Below are positions 1-7,319 of a stretch of 64,000 nt of DNA, piece by piece. The position numbers and the translations under genes are program-made. Below the pieces are notes generated by a model. It searched no databases and was not told where the DNA came from. It saw only the letters and a list, made by a program, of their open reading frames with translations. Source of the DNA: JAVBMJ01 sp031551275 (lineage in GTDB: Bacteria > Bacteroidota > Bacteroidia > Bacteroidales > Rikenellaceae); the NCBI GenBank assembly GCA_031551275.1, contig JAVBNX010000017.1, positions 1 to 64,000 of the forward strand, in the 5' to 3' direction. Numbering within the stretch: the first letter of the stretch is position 1; every line of letters starts with the position of its first letter.

Positions 1-1231
1 TCGCCAGGCGGTAGTCGAAGCCCACGCCGCCGTCGGGTATCGGGAAGCACATGCCGGGCATGCCGCTCACGTCCTCGGCGATGGTGACGGCTTTGGGGTT
101 GAGGCTGTGCGTTAAGTAGTTGGCCAGTCCGAGGTAGGTCAAAGCGTCACGATTTACCGATTCGTCGAAGAATTTCTCGCGGCTGTCGAACTCCGTGTAA
201 CCGTGGTGGTGGAAGACCATCGAGGTTACCCCGTCGAAGCGGAAACCGTCGAAATGGAACTCCTCGAGCCAGTATTTGATGTTGGAGAGCAAAAAGTGCG
301 TCACCTCGTCCTTGCCGTAGTCGAACAGTTTGGAGTCCCAGTAGGGCTGGTCGCCCGACGTCCCTGGGCGCGAGTAGTGATGGTCTGTGCCGTCCAGCTC
401 GTTGAGGCCCTCGTTCGTGTTCTTAACGTAGTGGGAATGAACCAGGTCCATTACCACGGCCAGACCCATGGCGTGCGCCGTGCGGATCAGTTCCTTCAGC
501 TCCTCGGGCGTTCCGAAGCGCGACGAGGGGGCGTAAAAGTTGGAGACGTGGTAGCCGAAGCTCCCGTAGTAGGGGTGCTCGGCGACGGCCATCAGCTGGA
601 CCGTGTTGTAGCCCGCGCGCTTGATGCGGGGCAGGATGTTCTCGGTAAACTCGCTGTACGTTCCCACCCCGGGGCTCTCCTGGGCCATGCCCACGTGGGC
701 CTCGTAGATCAAAAGGGGCTCCGAGGCCGGTATTTCAAAGCTGTCGCCCTGCCAGTCGAACGGCCCGGGGTTCCAGAACTGGGCGGTAAAATTCTTGGTC
801 CGTTCGTCCTGCACCACACGCCTCGCGTAGGCGGGGATCCGGTCCCGCGCCCCGTTGTCGCCGATGACGTGCAGTTTGACGAGAGACCCGTGGATCAGGG
901 CGAAATCCTTGTCGCTCAGAAAGATCGACCAGACGCCCGACGCCTCGTCCCTGTACAGGGGCAACTGCTTGCGGTTCCAGTCGTTGAACTCGCCGAAAAG
1001 GTAGACCTCCCTGGCACCGGGCAGCCACTCGCGGAACCACCAGCCCCGGCCACGCTCCTCGCGCTGGAAGCCGAAATAGCGGTGGGCGTTGGCGAAATCG
1101 GAGAGTGTTCCGTTGGCGCTTCGTTCCAGGTGACGGAGCCTGTCCATCAGCAGCTTGTGCCTGTATTCAACCTCTCCCGCCACCGGATCGAGCCAGGGGT
1201 CGTCCGCGATCATTTTCAACTTTGCGTCCAT
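1..1231 (-). CDS. glgB: 1,4-alpha-glucan branching enzyme, 3' end outside window
   Basis: GH13 enzyme that makes alpha-1,6 branches in glycogen in the cytoplasm. Translating the minus strand from the ATG at 1231 gives an uninterrupted frame to the window edge, about 410 of an expected 650-700 residues. A CBM48-like N-terminal part (REWLPGAREVYLFGEFNDWN) is followed by the catalytic barrel. Region I reads VMDLVHSHYV, region II DGFRFDGVTSM with nucleophile Asp333, and region III AEDVSGMP with acid/base Glu386. These spellings match the eukaryote-like branching enzymes common in Bacteroidetes. The start sits about 6 nt after a -7 promoter element (1237-1244), so the message may be nearly leaderless. 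It diverges from the peptide transporter at 1295. Confidence 0.95.
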   Translation of the reverse strand, partial: MDAKLKMIADDPWLDPVAGEVEYRHKLLMDRLRHLERSANGTLSDFANAHRYFGFQREERGRGWWFREWLPGAREVYLFGEFNDWNRKQLPLYRDEASGVWSIFLSDKDFALIHGSLVKLHVIGDNGARDRIPAYARRVVQDERTKNFTAQFWNPGPFDWQGDSFEIPASEPLLIYEAHVGMAQESPGVGTYSEFTENILPRIKRAGYNTVQLMAVAEHPYYGSFGYHVSNFYAPSSRFGTPEELKELIRTAHAMGLAVVMDLVHSHYVKNTNEGLNELDGTDHHYSRPGTSGDQPYWDSKLFDYGKDEVTHFLLSNIKYWLEEFHFDGFRFDGVTSMVFHHHGYTEFDSREKFFDESVNRDALTYLGLANYLTHSLNPKAVTIAEDVSGMPGMCFPIPDGGVGFDYRLA

Positions 1232-1236
1232 AGACA

Positions 1237-1244
1237 CAAATGTA
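1237..1244 (-). promoter_or_regulatory. -7 promoter element for glgB
   Basis: On the minus strand the bases read TACATTTG, matching the Bacteroidetes -7 consensus TAnnTTTG. Transcription would start close to the glgB ATG. It forms one arm of an inverted repeat with the promoter of the divergent transporter. Confidence 0.6.
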
Positions 1245-1256
1245 AGATTTTTTCCT

Positions 1257-1264
1257 TACATTTG
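1257..1264 (+). promoter_or_regulatory. -7 promoter element for POT transporter
   Basis: TACATTTG on the plus strand matches TAnnTTTG and lies 30 bases before the ATG at 1295. It is the mirror image of the glgB element at 1237-1244. Confidence 0.6.
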
Positions 1265-1294
1265 CCTTCACGTGAAATTTTAAAACCCGACTAT

Positions 1295-3271
1295 ATGTTC
1301 AAACAACACCCTAAAGGACTGATCGTCCTCTCGTTGGCCAACATGGGCGAACGCTTCGGCTACTACACCATGCTCGCCATCCTGACCCTGTACATGCAGG
1401 CGAAATTCGGCCTCACTTCGGCCGCTACCGGCATGATATACAGCACGTTCCTCGCCATGGTCTACTTCCTGCCGCTGTTCGGCGGCATATTGGCCGACCG
1501 CGTGCTGGGCTACGGGCGCACGGTGCTGCTGGGGATCACGGTCATGTTCGCGGGCTACCTGCTTCTGGCTGTGCCCACGCAGGCAAACGACACGGGCAAG
1601 TACATGATGTTCGGGGCGTTGCTGCTCATCGCCCTGGGGACGGGCTTCTTCAAGGGCAACCTCCAGGCGCTGGTGGGCAGCCTCTACGACCAGCAGGCCT
1701 ATAAAGCCAAGCGGGACGTGGCCTTCTCGATCTTCTACATGTTCATCAACATCGGCGCGTTCTTCGCTCCGGCGGCCGCCAACGCCATCAACAACACGCT
1801 GTTGCGTCAGGAAAATTTTACCTACGTCGCCTCGATTCCCAACGATTACGTCGTTTTGAACGACAAGGTGGTCGACAAGGCCGAATTCCTCGCCACGGTG
1901 GACCTCTCCAAGGCCAAGACCGAAAAAAAGGAGAAGGAGATCATCAAAAAGGCGAAGAAAAGGGCGGGCGTGATCTTCCCCGAGGACCAGGCGGGCGCGC
2001 TGTTCCGCCTCAAAGCCGCAGGTTTGGCCCAGTTGACCGCCGCGGGGCTGATCACCGACCCCGGTATGGCCCTCGACAAAGCGGATTACGCGATGCTTTC
2101 GAGCCGCGTGAAAGAGGATAAGGCCCGGATCGACGCCATCACCGCGCGGATCGACACGATCAGGATCACCGACCCGGCCCTGTACGGCGATCCGGTGCAT
2201 CCTGAGAATTTCGCGCGGAACTTTGCGGAACAATATGTTACCAAAAGCCTGAACAAGGCCTACAACCTGGCTTTCGGGCTGGCGTGCATCAGCCTGGTGA
2301 TCTCGGTGCTGGTCTTTTTGGGCTTTAAAAAGACCTGGAAAGGCGTCGACAAAACCCACCACCAGCAACTGGCCGAGGCCGACAAGAAGGGCGAAAAGGC
2401 CGACGTGGAGATACTCAGCCCCAAGCAGGTCAAGGAGCGGATCGTGGCGCTGCTGCTGGTCTTCTTCGTGGTGATCTTCTTCTGGATGTCGTTCCACCAG
2501 AACGGGTTGTGCATGACCTTCTTCGCGCGCGACTACACGGTAAGCGAGATCACGCCGACCAAAAATATCGTCTTCTCGCTGCTGGGCCTGCTGCCGTTGA
2601 TCGCGGTCGTCTACGGGATCTACCTCTCGACGATCGGTTTGTTCGGCGGGGAGCGCAACCGCAAGGCGGGGATCGGGGTCGTTTTGCTGGGCCTGGCCGG
2701 TCTGGCCGTCTACTACCTCGCCTCGGTGGCGCGCGCAGAGGGGATGATCAAGATCACGCCGCAGATCTTCCAGCAGTTCAATCCGCTGTTCATCGTGATA
2801 CTGACCCCGTTGTCGGTCTGGTTCTTTACCTGGATGGCCAACCGCAACAAGGAGCTCTCCGCGCCGAGGAAGATCGGGATCGGGATGGTAATCGCGGCGC
2901 TGGGCTTCGTGGTGCTGCTGCTGGCATCCATGGGGCTGGACGCCCCCTCCGAACTCGAAGGCATCTCCGACCAACTGGTCTCGGCCGACTGGCTGATAGG
3001 CACTTACTTCATATTGACCATCGCCGAACTTTTCCTCAGTCCGATGGGGCTGGCCTTCGTTTCAAAGGTCTCGCCGCCCCAATACAAGGGCCTGATGCAA
3101 GGGGGCTGGCTGGCCGCGACGGCCACGGGCAACCTGCTGGTCGGCGTGATGGGCCTGTTCTGGGATCAGTTGCCGCTGGCGATGTTCTGGGGCGTGCTGG
3201 TAATCTGCTGCATCCTTTCGGCTACTTTCATCTTTTCGATTATGAGAAGACTGGAGGCCGCCACGAACTAA
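1295..3271 (+). CDS. POT/PTR family proton-dependent oligopeptide transporter
   Basis: Inner-membrane H+-coupled di/tripeptide importer of 658 residues. The start MFKQHPKGLIVLS is chosen at 1295 because the frame upstream of it lies over glgB and before the promoter. The N-terminal POT signature is present as LANMGERFGYY; the first Glu of the usual ExxER motif is Asn here. Transmembrane segments run through residues 10-165 and 323-655. Between them lies an insert of about 155 residues (165-320) that is Lys/Glu-rich and mostly hydrophilic, which makes the protein longer than the usual 450-500 residues; such inserts are known in Bacteroidetes POTs. It is followed 4 bases later by an oxidoreductase and is probably cotranscribed with it. 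Confidence 0.92.
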   Translation: MFKQHPKGLIVLSLANMGERFGYYTMLAILTLYMQAKFGLTSAATGMIYSTFLAMVYFLPLFGGILADRVLGYGRTVLLGITVMFAGYLLLAVPTQANDTGKYMMFGALLLIALGTGFFKGNLQALVGSLYDQQAYKAKRDVAFSIFYMFINIGAFFAPAAANAINNTLLRQENFTYVASIPNDYVVLNDKVVDKAEFLATVDLSKAKTEKKEKEIIKKAKKRAGVIFPEDQAGALFRLKAAGLAQLTAAGLITDPGMALDKADYAMLSSRVKEDKARIDAITARIDTIRITDPALYGDPVHPENFARNFAEQYVTKSLNKAYNLAFGLACISLVISVLVFLGFKKTWKGVDKTHHQQLAEADKKGEKADVEILSPKQVKERIVALLLVFFVVIFFWMSFHQNGLCMTFFARDYTVSEITPTKNIVFSLLGLLPLIAVVYGIYLSTIGLFGGERNRKAGIGVVLLGLAGLAVYYLASVARAEGMIKITPQIFQQFNPLFIVILTPLSVWFFTWMANRNKELSAPRKIGIGMVIAALGFVVLLLASMGLDAPSELEGISDQLVSADWLIGTYFILTIAELFLSPMGLAFVSKVSPPQYKGLMQGGWLAATATGNLLVGVMGLFWDQLPLAMFWGVLVICCILSATFIFSIMRRLEAATN

Positions 3272-3275
3272 GGGT

Positions 3276-4292
3276 ATGGACAAAATACGGTGGGGCATTA
3301 TCGGTTGCGGCGACGTGACCGAGCGCAAGAGTGGTCCCGCGTTCTACAAGCTGGACAATTCGGCCCTGGCGGCTGTTATGCGGCGCAACGGGGCTTTGGC
3401 GCGGGATTATGCCCTCAGGCATGGTGCTTTGGCGGCGGCGCACTCGCCCGGCCACGGCGTGCCGCGCTGGTATGACGATGCGGCGGCGTTGATCCATGAC
3501 CCTCAGGTGGACGCGGTGTACGTCGCTACCCCACCCTCGGGGCATTGCCCTTATACTCTGGAGGCTTTGCAGGCGGGAAAGCCGGTCTATGTCGAGAAGC
3601 CCATGGCGCTGGATTACGCCCAATGCAGGCATATGATCGACTGCTCGCGCCGGACGGGGGTTCCGCTCTTTGTGGCGTATTACCGGCGCTCGCTGCCCTA
3701 TTTTGAGAAGGTTCGGGAGTTGTTGCTCGGCGGGGCGATCGGGACTCCGCTCGATGTGCGGCTGGCCTTTAGTTGTCCGCCGCGCCCGGAGGATCTGGAC
3801 CGGGACAATCCACCTTGGCGGCTGCGGAAAGAGATTGCCGGGGGCGGTTACCTGCTCGATATGGGGTCCCACCAGATCAATCTGCTGCAATGGCTCTTCG
3901 GCGGCGGGGAGGTCGTTTCTGCCTATACCGCCAACCGGGCGGGGTTGTATGAGGTGGAGGATTACGTTTCGGCCGATTTGAGGTTCGATGGCGGATTGAC
4001 CGCGCATTGCGTTTGGAATTTCGCGGCACCTGAGGACGAACGTGCCGATCTGATCGAGGTCGCCGGATCGAAAGGGGTGATGCGTTTTTCGGCCTTTGAA
4101 ATGGCGTCCATCGAGGTCGCCGGGGCGGAGACTGCACGGTATGAGGTTCCCGCGCCGGAGCATATCCAGATGCCGCATATCGGGCGGATCAACCGGGTGC
4201 TTGTGGACGGCGGGTTCGATTACGGGGAGACGGAAGAGGCGGCGGCGACCACGTTGCTGATGGAGCGGATCCTCGCGGGAGGGGGCAGGTAA
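3276..4292 (+). CDS. Gfo/Idh/MocA family NAD(P)-dependent oxidoreductase
   Basis: Cytoplasmic dehydrogenase of 338 residues; the substrate cannot be told, but the family mostly acts on sugars and cyclitols. A Rossmann nucleotide-binding motif GIIGCGDV sits at residues 7-14, the family motif VEKPMALD near residue 107, and the C-terminal half carries the alpha/beta substrate domain with GGGYLLDMGSHQINLL, whose His is the usual catalytic-site position. The start lies 4 bases after the POT gene, so the two probably share a message. No signal peptide is visible. Confidence 0.9.
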   Translation: MDKIRWGIIGCGDVTERKSGPAFYKLDNSALAAVMRRNGALARDYALRHGALAAAHSPGHGVPRWYDDAAALIHDPQVDAVYVATPPSGHCPYTLEALQAGKPVYVEKPMALDYAQCRHMIDCSRRTGVPLFVAYYRRSLPYFEKVRELLLGGAIGTPLDVRLAFSCPPRPEDLDRDNPPWRLRKEIAGGGYLLDMGSHQINLLQWLFGGGEVVSAYTANRAGLYEVEDYVSADLRFDGGLTAHCVWNFAAPEDERADLIEVAGSKGVMRFSAFEMASIEVAGAETARYEVPAPEHIQMPHIGRINRVLVDGGFDYGETEEAAATTLLMERILAGGGR

Positions 4293-4350
4293 ACTGCGGC
4301 AAGGAGAGGGCAGGTACGCAGTTGCAAGAATAGGCAAAGTAAGTTGCCGC

Positions 4351-4378
4351 AGGCAGGCAGGCAGGCAGGCAGGCAGGC
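4351..4378. repeat. AGGC tetranucleotide microsatellite, 7 units
   Basis: Seven uninterrupted copies of AGGC end exactly on the first base of the MBL-hydrolase stop codon (4378-4380 on the minus strand). It lies in the 85-base convergent gap between two genes. Loosely similar runs (cggcaaggag, gggcaggta) precede it from 4275. Confidence 0.9.
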
Positions 4379-5145
4379 TATCCGACTTCCAGTTTCATGC
4401 CGTCGTAGGCCATGTGGACCCCCGGCGGGAGGGAGCGTTCGGTATCCTCATGGAATCCCATCCGGTGGGAGGTATGGGTCAGGTAGCTGACCCTCGGGGC
4501 GATCCTTTCGATCTGCTCCAGAGCCTGCTCCAAAGTGAAGTGCGTGGTGTGGCGTTCGCGTTGCAGGGCGTTGATGACCAGGGTGTCGATCCCTTTTAAT
4601 TTAGGGAACTCCTCCTCCGGGATCAAGTTGAAATCGGTCAGGTAGGCGAAATCCCCGATCCGGAAGCCCAGTACGGGCAATTCGTGGTGGAATCCGCGAA
4701 TGGGGGTCACATGGGTCGTCCCGACCCGGAAAGGCTGGTTCACGATCTCGTGCAGTTCCATGTCCGGCGCGCCCGGGTATTTCATCTCCCCGAAGGCGTA
4801 CCGGAAATCGGTCTGGACTGCCTCCAAAACGCGCTGCTCGGCGTAGATCGGGATCTCGCGGCGCAGGAATACATTGAATCCCCGGATATCGTCCAGGCCC
4901 GAGACATGGTCCTTGTGCTCGTGGGTAAGCAGGATCGCGTCGATCGACATAACCCTCTCGCGCAGCATCTGGGTACGAAAATCGGGCCCGCAATCGACCA
5001 CGATCGTCTGCGAGTCGACCCGGACAAGGATGGACGAGCGCAGGCGTTTGTCGTGCGGATCGGTGGAGCGGCACACGTCGCATCCGCATCCGACCATCGG
5101 GACCCCGAAGGATGTTCCCGTTCCCAGAAAGGTTACTTGAATCAT
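4378..5145 (-). CDS. MBL-fold metallohydrolase, PhnP-like
   Basis: Cytoplasmic metallo-beta-lactamase-fold hydrolase of 255 residues, most like the PhnP phosphoribosyl cyclic phosphodiesterase family. The metal site HEHKDH is visible in LLTHEHKDHVSGLDD. An N-terminal GCGCDVC cluster resembles the extra structural zinc site of PhnP. The start is the ATG at 5145 (MIQVTFLGTGTSFG), because the -7 element at 5164-5171 lies upstream of it. No phosphonate genes are nearby, so the real substrate is unknown; Bacteroidetes members are generally annotated only as MBL-fold hydrolases. Confidence 0.85.
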   Translation of the reverse strand: MIQVTFLGTGTSFGVPMVGCGCDVCRSTDPHDKRLRSSILVRVDSQTIVVDCGPDFRTQMLRERVMSIDAILLTHEHKDHVSGLDDIRGFNVFLRREIPIYAEQRVLEAVQTDFRYAFGEMKYPGAPDMELHEIVNQPFRVGTTHVTPIRGFHHELPVLGFRIGDFAYLTDFNLIPEEEFPKLKGIDTLVINALQRERHTTHFTLEQALEQIERIAPRVSYLTHTSHRMGFHEDTERSLPPGVHMAYDGMKLEVG

Positions 5146-5163
5146 TGGGCTGATAAAATCATG

Positions 5164-5171
5164 CGAAGATA
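5164..5171 (-). promoter_or_regulatory. Probable -7 element for MBL hydrolase
   Basis: The minus strand reads TATCTTCG, one mismatch from TAnnTTTG, with TTTTGG (5191-5196) placed 19 bases upstream as the -33 element. Confidence 0.45.
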
Positions 5172-5262
5172 GGGATTTTCGGTCTGACAGCCAAAACAAA
5201 CGAACATGAGTTGAACCAAAAGTTAGACACGGTTTTTTTCGGGGGATTGGGTAAAACCATAC

Positions 5263-5336
5263 AGGGCGGGAGCGGCAGCACCTTAGACTTCTCCCCCTCC
5301 CCTACGGTTTGGGGAGGGGAGGGGGGAGGGGTGATC
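5263..5336 (-). repeat. Fragment of composite dispersed repeat, reverse orientation
   Basis: On the minus strand this reads cgatcacccctc, then a C-rich hairpin with loop around aaaccg and arms ccccta/taggggag-like, then aaggtgctgccgctcccgc. The same modules in the same order occur at about 23890-23955 and 40685-40763 on the plus strand. The 121-nt palindromic core that follows in those copies is missing here. The 280-base gap between the MBL gene and the next gene holds only this, a promoter and a terminator. Confidence 0.75.
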
Positions 5337-5374
5337 GAAAAACAAAAGCATCCCGCGAAGGGATAACATACAAA

Positions 5375-5402
5375 AGCCCCCCTGCTGTAAAGCAGAGGGG
5401 CT
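5375..5402 (-). terminator. Rho-independent terminator of the TPR/OmpA-like lipoprotein gene
   Basis: Arms AGCCCC-CTGCT and AGCAG-GGGGCT enclose a 4-base loop. On the minus strand the stem is followed by TTTTG. It lies 23 bases after the stop of the gene ending at 5426. Confidence 0.75.
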
Positions 5403-5425
5403 CGATATAACAGTGGCCTTCCCGA

Positions 5426-7117
5426 TTACAAAGCCTGGAATTCGGGGGTGCCGAAGAGTTTGATGAACTCGACGTCCTTTTTCGCTTTAGCCCTCTTGGC
5501 CGAATCCTTCGAGATCGAAGTTTTCAGGCTGGCGATGGCACCGGCGGAGTCGCCCTGGCGCATGGCGATAACGGCGCGCAGGTAGTCTGCGTCGGCGCTG
5601 CTGTCGTTGGCGATGGCGGTCTTGGCGGCGGCGTAGTTGCCGTTGAGGACTTGTGCGACGGCCAGGTCATAACCGGTCAGACCGGCGGCAGCCTTGGCGT
5701 AGTCGCCTTGCTCGAGGGCCAGCAGGGCCAGATTGGATTTGGCGTCGGCGGTGTTCAACGAGGAGAGGTATTTCTTAGCCTCTTCGACTTTGCCTTGTGC
5801 CAAAGCTACGGCTCCCAGGTTGTTGGAGATCTCGGGAGCGGATTTGATCTTGGCGGCTTGCTCGAGGGCGGCCTGGGCGGCGGCTACCTTACCCTCCTGG
5901 GCCAGGACTACGCCGAGGTTGTTGTAAGCGCGGACGTCCTTGTAGGTGTCGGCGGCGGCCTGGTAGATCTTCTCTTTGGTGGGCAGGTCGTTGTAGAGCG
6001 TGGCGGCGAAGAGCATCTCTTCGAGGTTCAGGCTCTTGACGTTGCTGGCAACGGCTGCTTTGAGTTCGGCGTCGCTCTTACCCTTGGTGTCGGCGGTCGC
6101 CGAGAATTGGGTGCGGCGGAGTTTGGGCAGAATGTCGTTGGCCAGTTCCTTGAATACGGACGACATGTTCTTGAGTTCGGCCTCGCGCTTGGCGGGGTTG
6201 TCGTACATCTGGAGAACCTGCAATACCAGTTGCTTGTCCTGCATGTCGGATTGCTCGACCATGGCTTTGAAACCGTCCCAGTCCTCACCGTAAGCGGCGA
6301 TGTCGTACTTCAGGTTCTGGGTGCCTTCCAGGTTCTTGCTGATGGCAACCTGGCCGCTTTCGCTACGTTTTTTGGAGAGCTGGTCGTTGAAGCCGGTGGG
6401 GCCGTCGGGCGAAGCGTAACCTTTCGAGTAGACGCTGCTCATCGAAGCGTTGGCTGCGGCGGCGTTCTCCTTGACGAACTGCTCGAACATCTTGATCTGG
6501 TCGGTGGTCAGCTCGCCCTTGCGGACGTCGGACTTGTTGATCAGGTAAAGGATCTCGGCGTTCTGGGTGGAAGCCTGCATGCGCTTGAACGCGTCGGGCA
6601 TAACCGACATGTATTGCAGCGGGTTGGCGTCGTTTTGCAGCGTGCTGATACCGTTGGCAACGGCAGCGGTGGCGAAGGGAACGTACTCCTGCGCTTTCTT
6701 CTTGCACTTGTTGGCGCACTTGGAATCGATGCGGAGCTGGAGCTTGGAGACGTCAGCCCTCGAATCATAGGGGAAAGTGATGGTTTGCGTGTAGGTTCCG
6801 CCGGTCTTCCAGGGGATTACGGTGTAGTTGTCGGCTACCAGTTCGCCCTGAACGTACTTGGGCGTACCGGCGATCTCGCCGCCGTCGAATACCAGAACGG
6901 GAGTGATCCTCAATACGGCAGCCTCATCGAAGTACTTGGGAGGAAAGGTCACTTTGATCTCGGTGGTAACATCCGAACCTTTCAGGGTAAGTACGGAAGG
7001 GTTGCACTCGTACTGAATGCGGTCAGCTTTTTTAGACATCCTTTTGTAGCAGTTACATCCCGGAAGGACGACCGCAACAGCAAGAAGAATCAGGCTGAAT
7101 CTCACTAACTTTTTCAT
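5426..7117 (-). CDS. Lipoprotein with OmpA-like region and TPR repeats
   Basis: Secreted lipoprotein of 563 residues; the start is the ATG at 7117 (MKKLVRFSL). Lipobox VVLPGCNC is at about residues 17-23. Residues about 30-180 form an unassigned all-beta-like region. A middle region resembles the protein at 26102: both have SPDGP followed by N.LSxxR, then EDWDG, then a block ending in AELKxM and a closing LPKLR/LPELR. Residues 370-540 hold TPR-like helices with NNLG repeats and very high Ala content. The outer-membrane location and binding to peptidoglycan are inferred from the OmpA-like part. No partner gene sits beside it; a terminator follows at 5375. Confidence 0.8.
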   Translation of the reverse strand: MKKLVRFSLILLAVAVVLPGCNCYKRMSKKADRIQYECNPSVLTLKGSDVTTEIKVTFPPKYFDEAAVLRITPVLVFDGGEIAGTPKYVQGELVADNYTVIPWKTGGTYTQTITFPYDSRADVSKLQLRIDSKCANKCKKKAQEYVPFATAAVANGISTLQNDANPLQYMSVMPDAFKRMQASTQNAEILYLINKSDVRKGELTTDQIKMFEQFVKENAAAANASMSSVYSKGYASPDGPTGFNDQLSKKRSESGQVAISKNLEGTQNLKYDIAAYGEDWDGFKAMVEQSDMQDKQLVLQVLQMYDNPAKREAELKNMSSVFKELANDILPKLRRTQFSATADTKGKSDAELKAAVASNVKSLNLEEMLFAATLYNDLPTKEKIYQAAADTYKDVRAYNNLGVVLAQEGKVAAAQAALEQAAKIKSAPEISNNLGAVALAQGKVEEAKKYLSSLNTADAKSNLALLALEQGDYAKAAAGLTGYDLAVAQVLNGNYAAAKTAIANDSSADADYLRAVIAMRQGDSAGAIASLKTSISKDSAKRAKAKKDVEFIKLFGTPEFQAL

Positions 7118-7180
7118 AATCAATTTATTAGTTCATTAAGTTTTAATTTGTTCCGTCGTTGACATTGGGCGAGTCAGCAA

Positions 7181-7188
7181 CAAAGGTA
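7181..7188 (-). promoter_or_regulatory. -7 promoter element for the 563-residue lipoprotein
   Basis: TACCTTTG on the minus strand, an exact TAnnTTTG match, 64 bases upstream of the ATG at 7117. The T-rich and TTTG-containing stretch just upstream (7189-7209) could supply the -33 element. Confidence 0.6.
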
Positions 7189-7290
7189 AAAAAAATTATT
7201 CACAAACAACAACGCATTAAACATTTTAACGTCTTGTTTACAAATGATTCCTGCCGCCTAAATCGCAAACCCTGTGCCACAAAACAAAAA

Positions 7291-7311
7291 GGGCGGCCAC
7301 CGGGACCGCCC
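7291..7311 (-). terminator. Terminator after pnp
   Basis: GGGCGG (7291-7296) pairs with CCGCCC (7306-7311); on the minus strand the stem is followed by TTTTTG. It ends 8 bases before the pnp stop codon region. Confidence 0.75.
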
Positions 7312-7319
7312 TTTCTATC

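Noticed and set aside
203..1294. An open frame continuous with the POT gene that would extend its N-terminus by 364 residues.
   Set aside because: It lies antisense over glgB and before the POT promoter; the POT family starts at the ATG at 1295.
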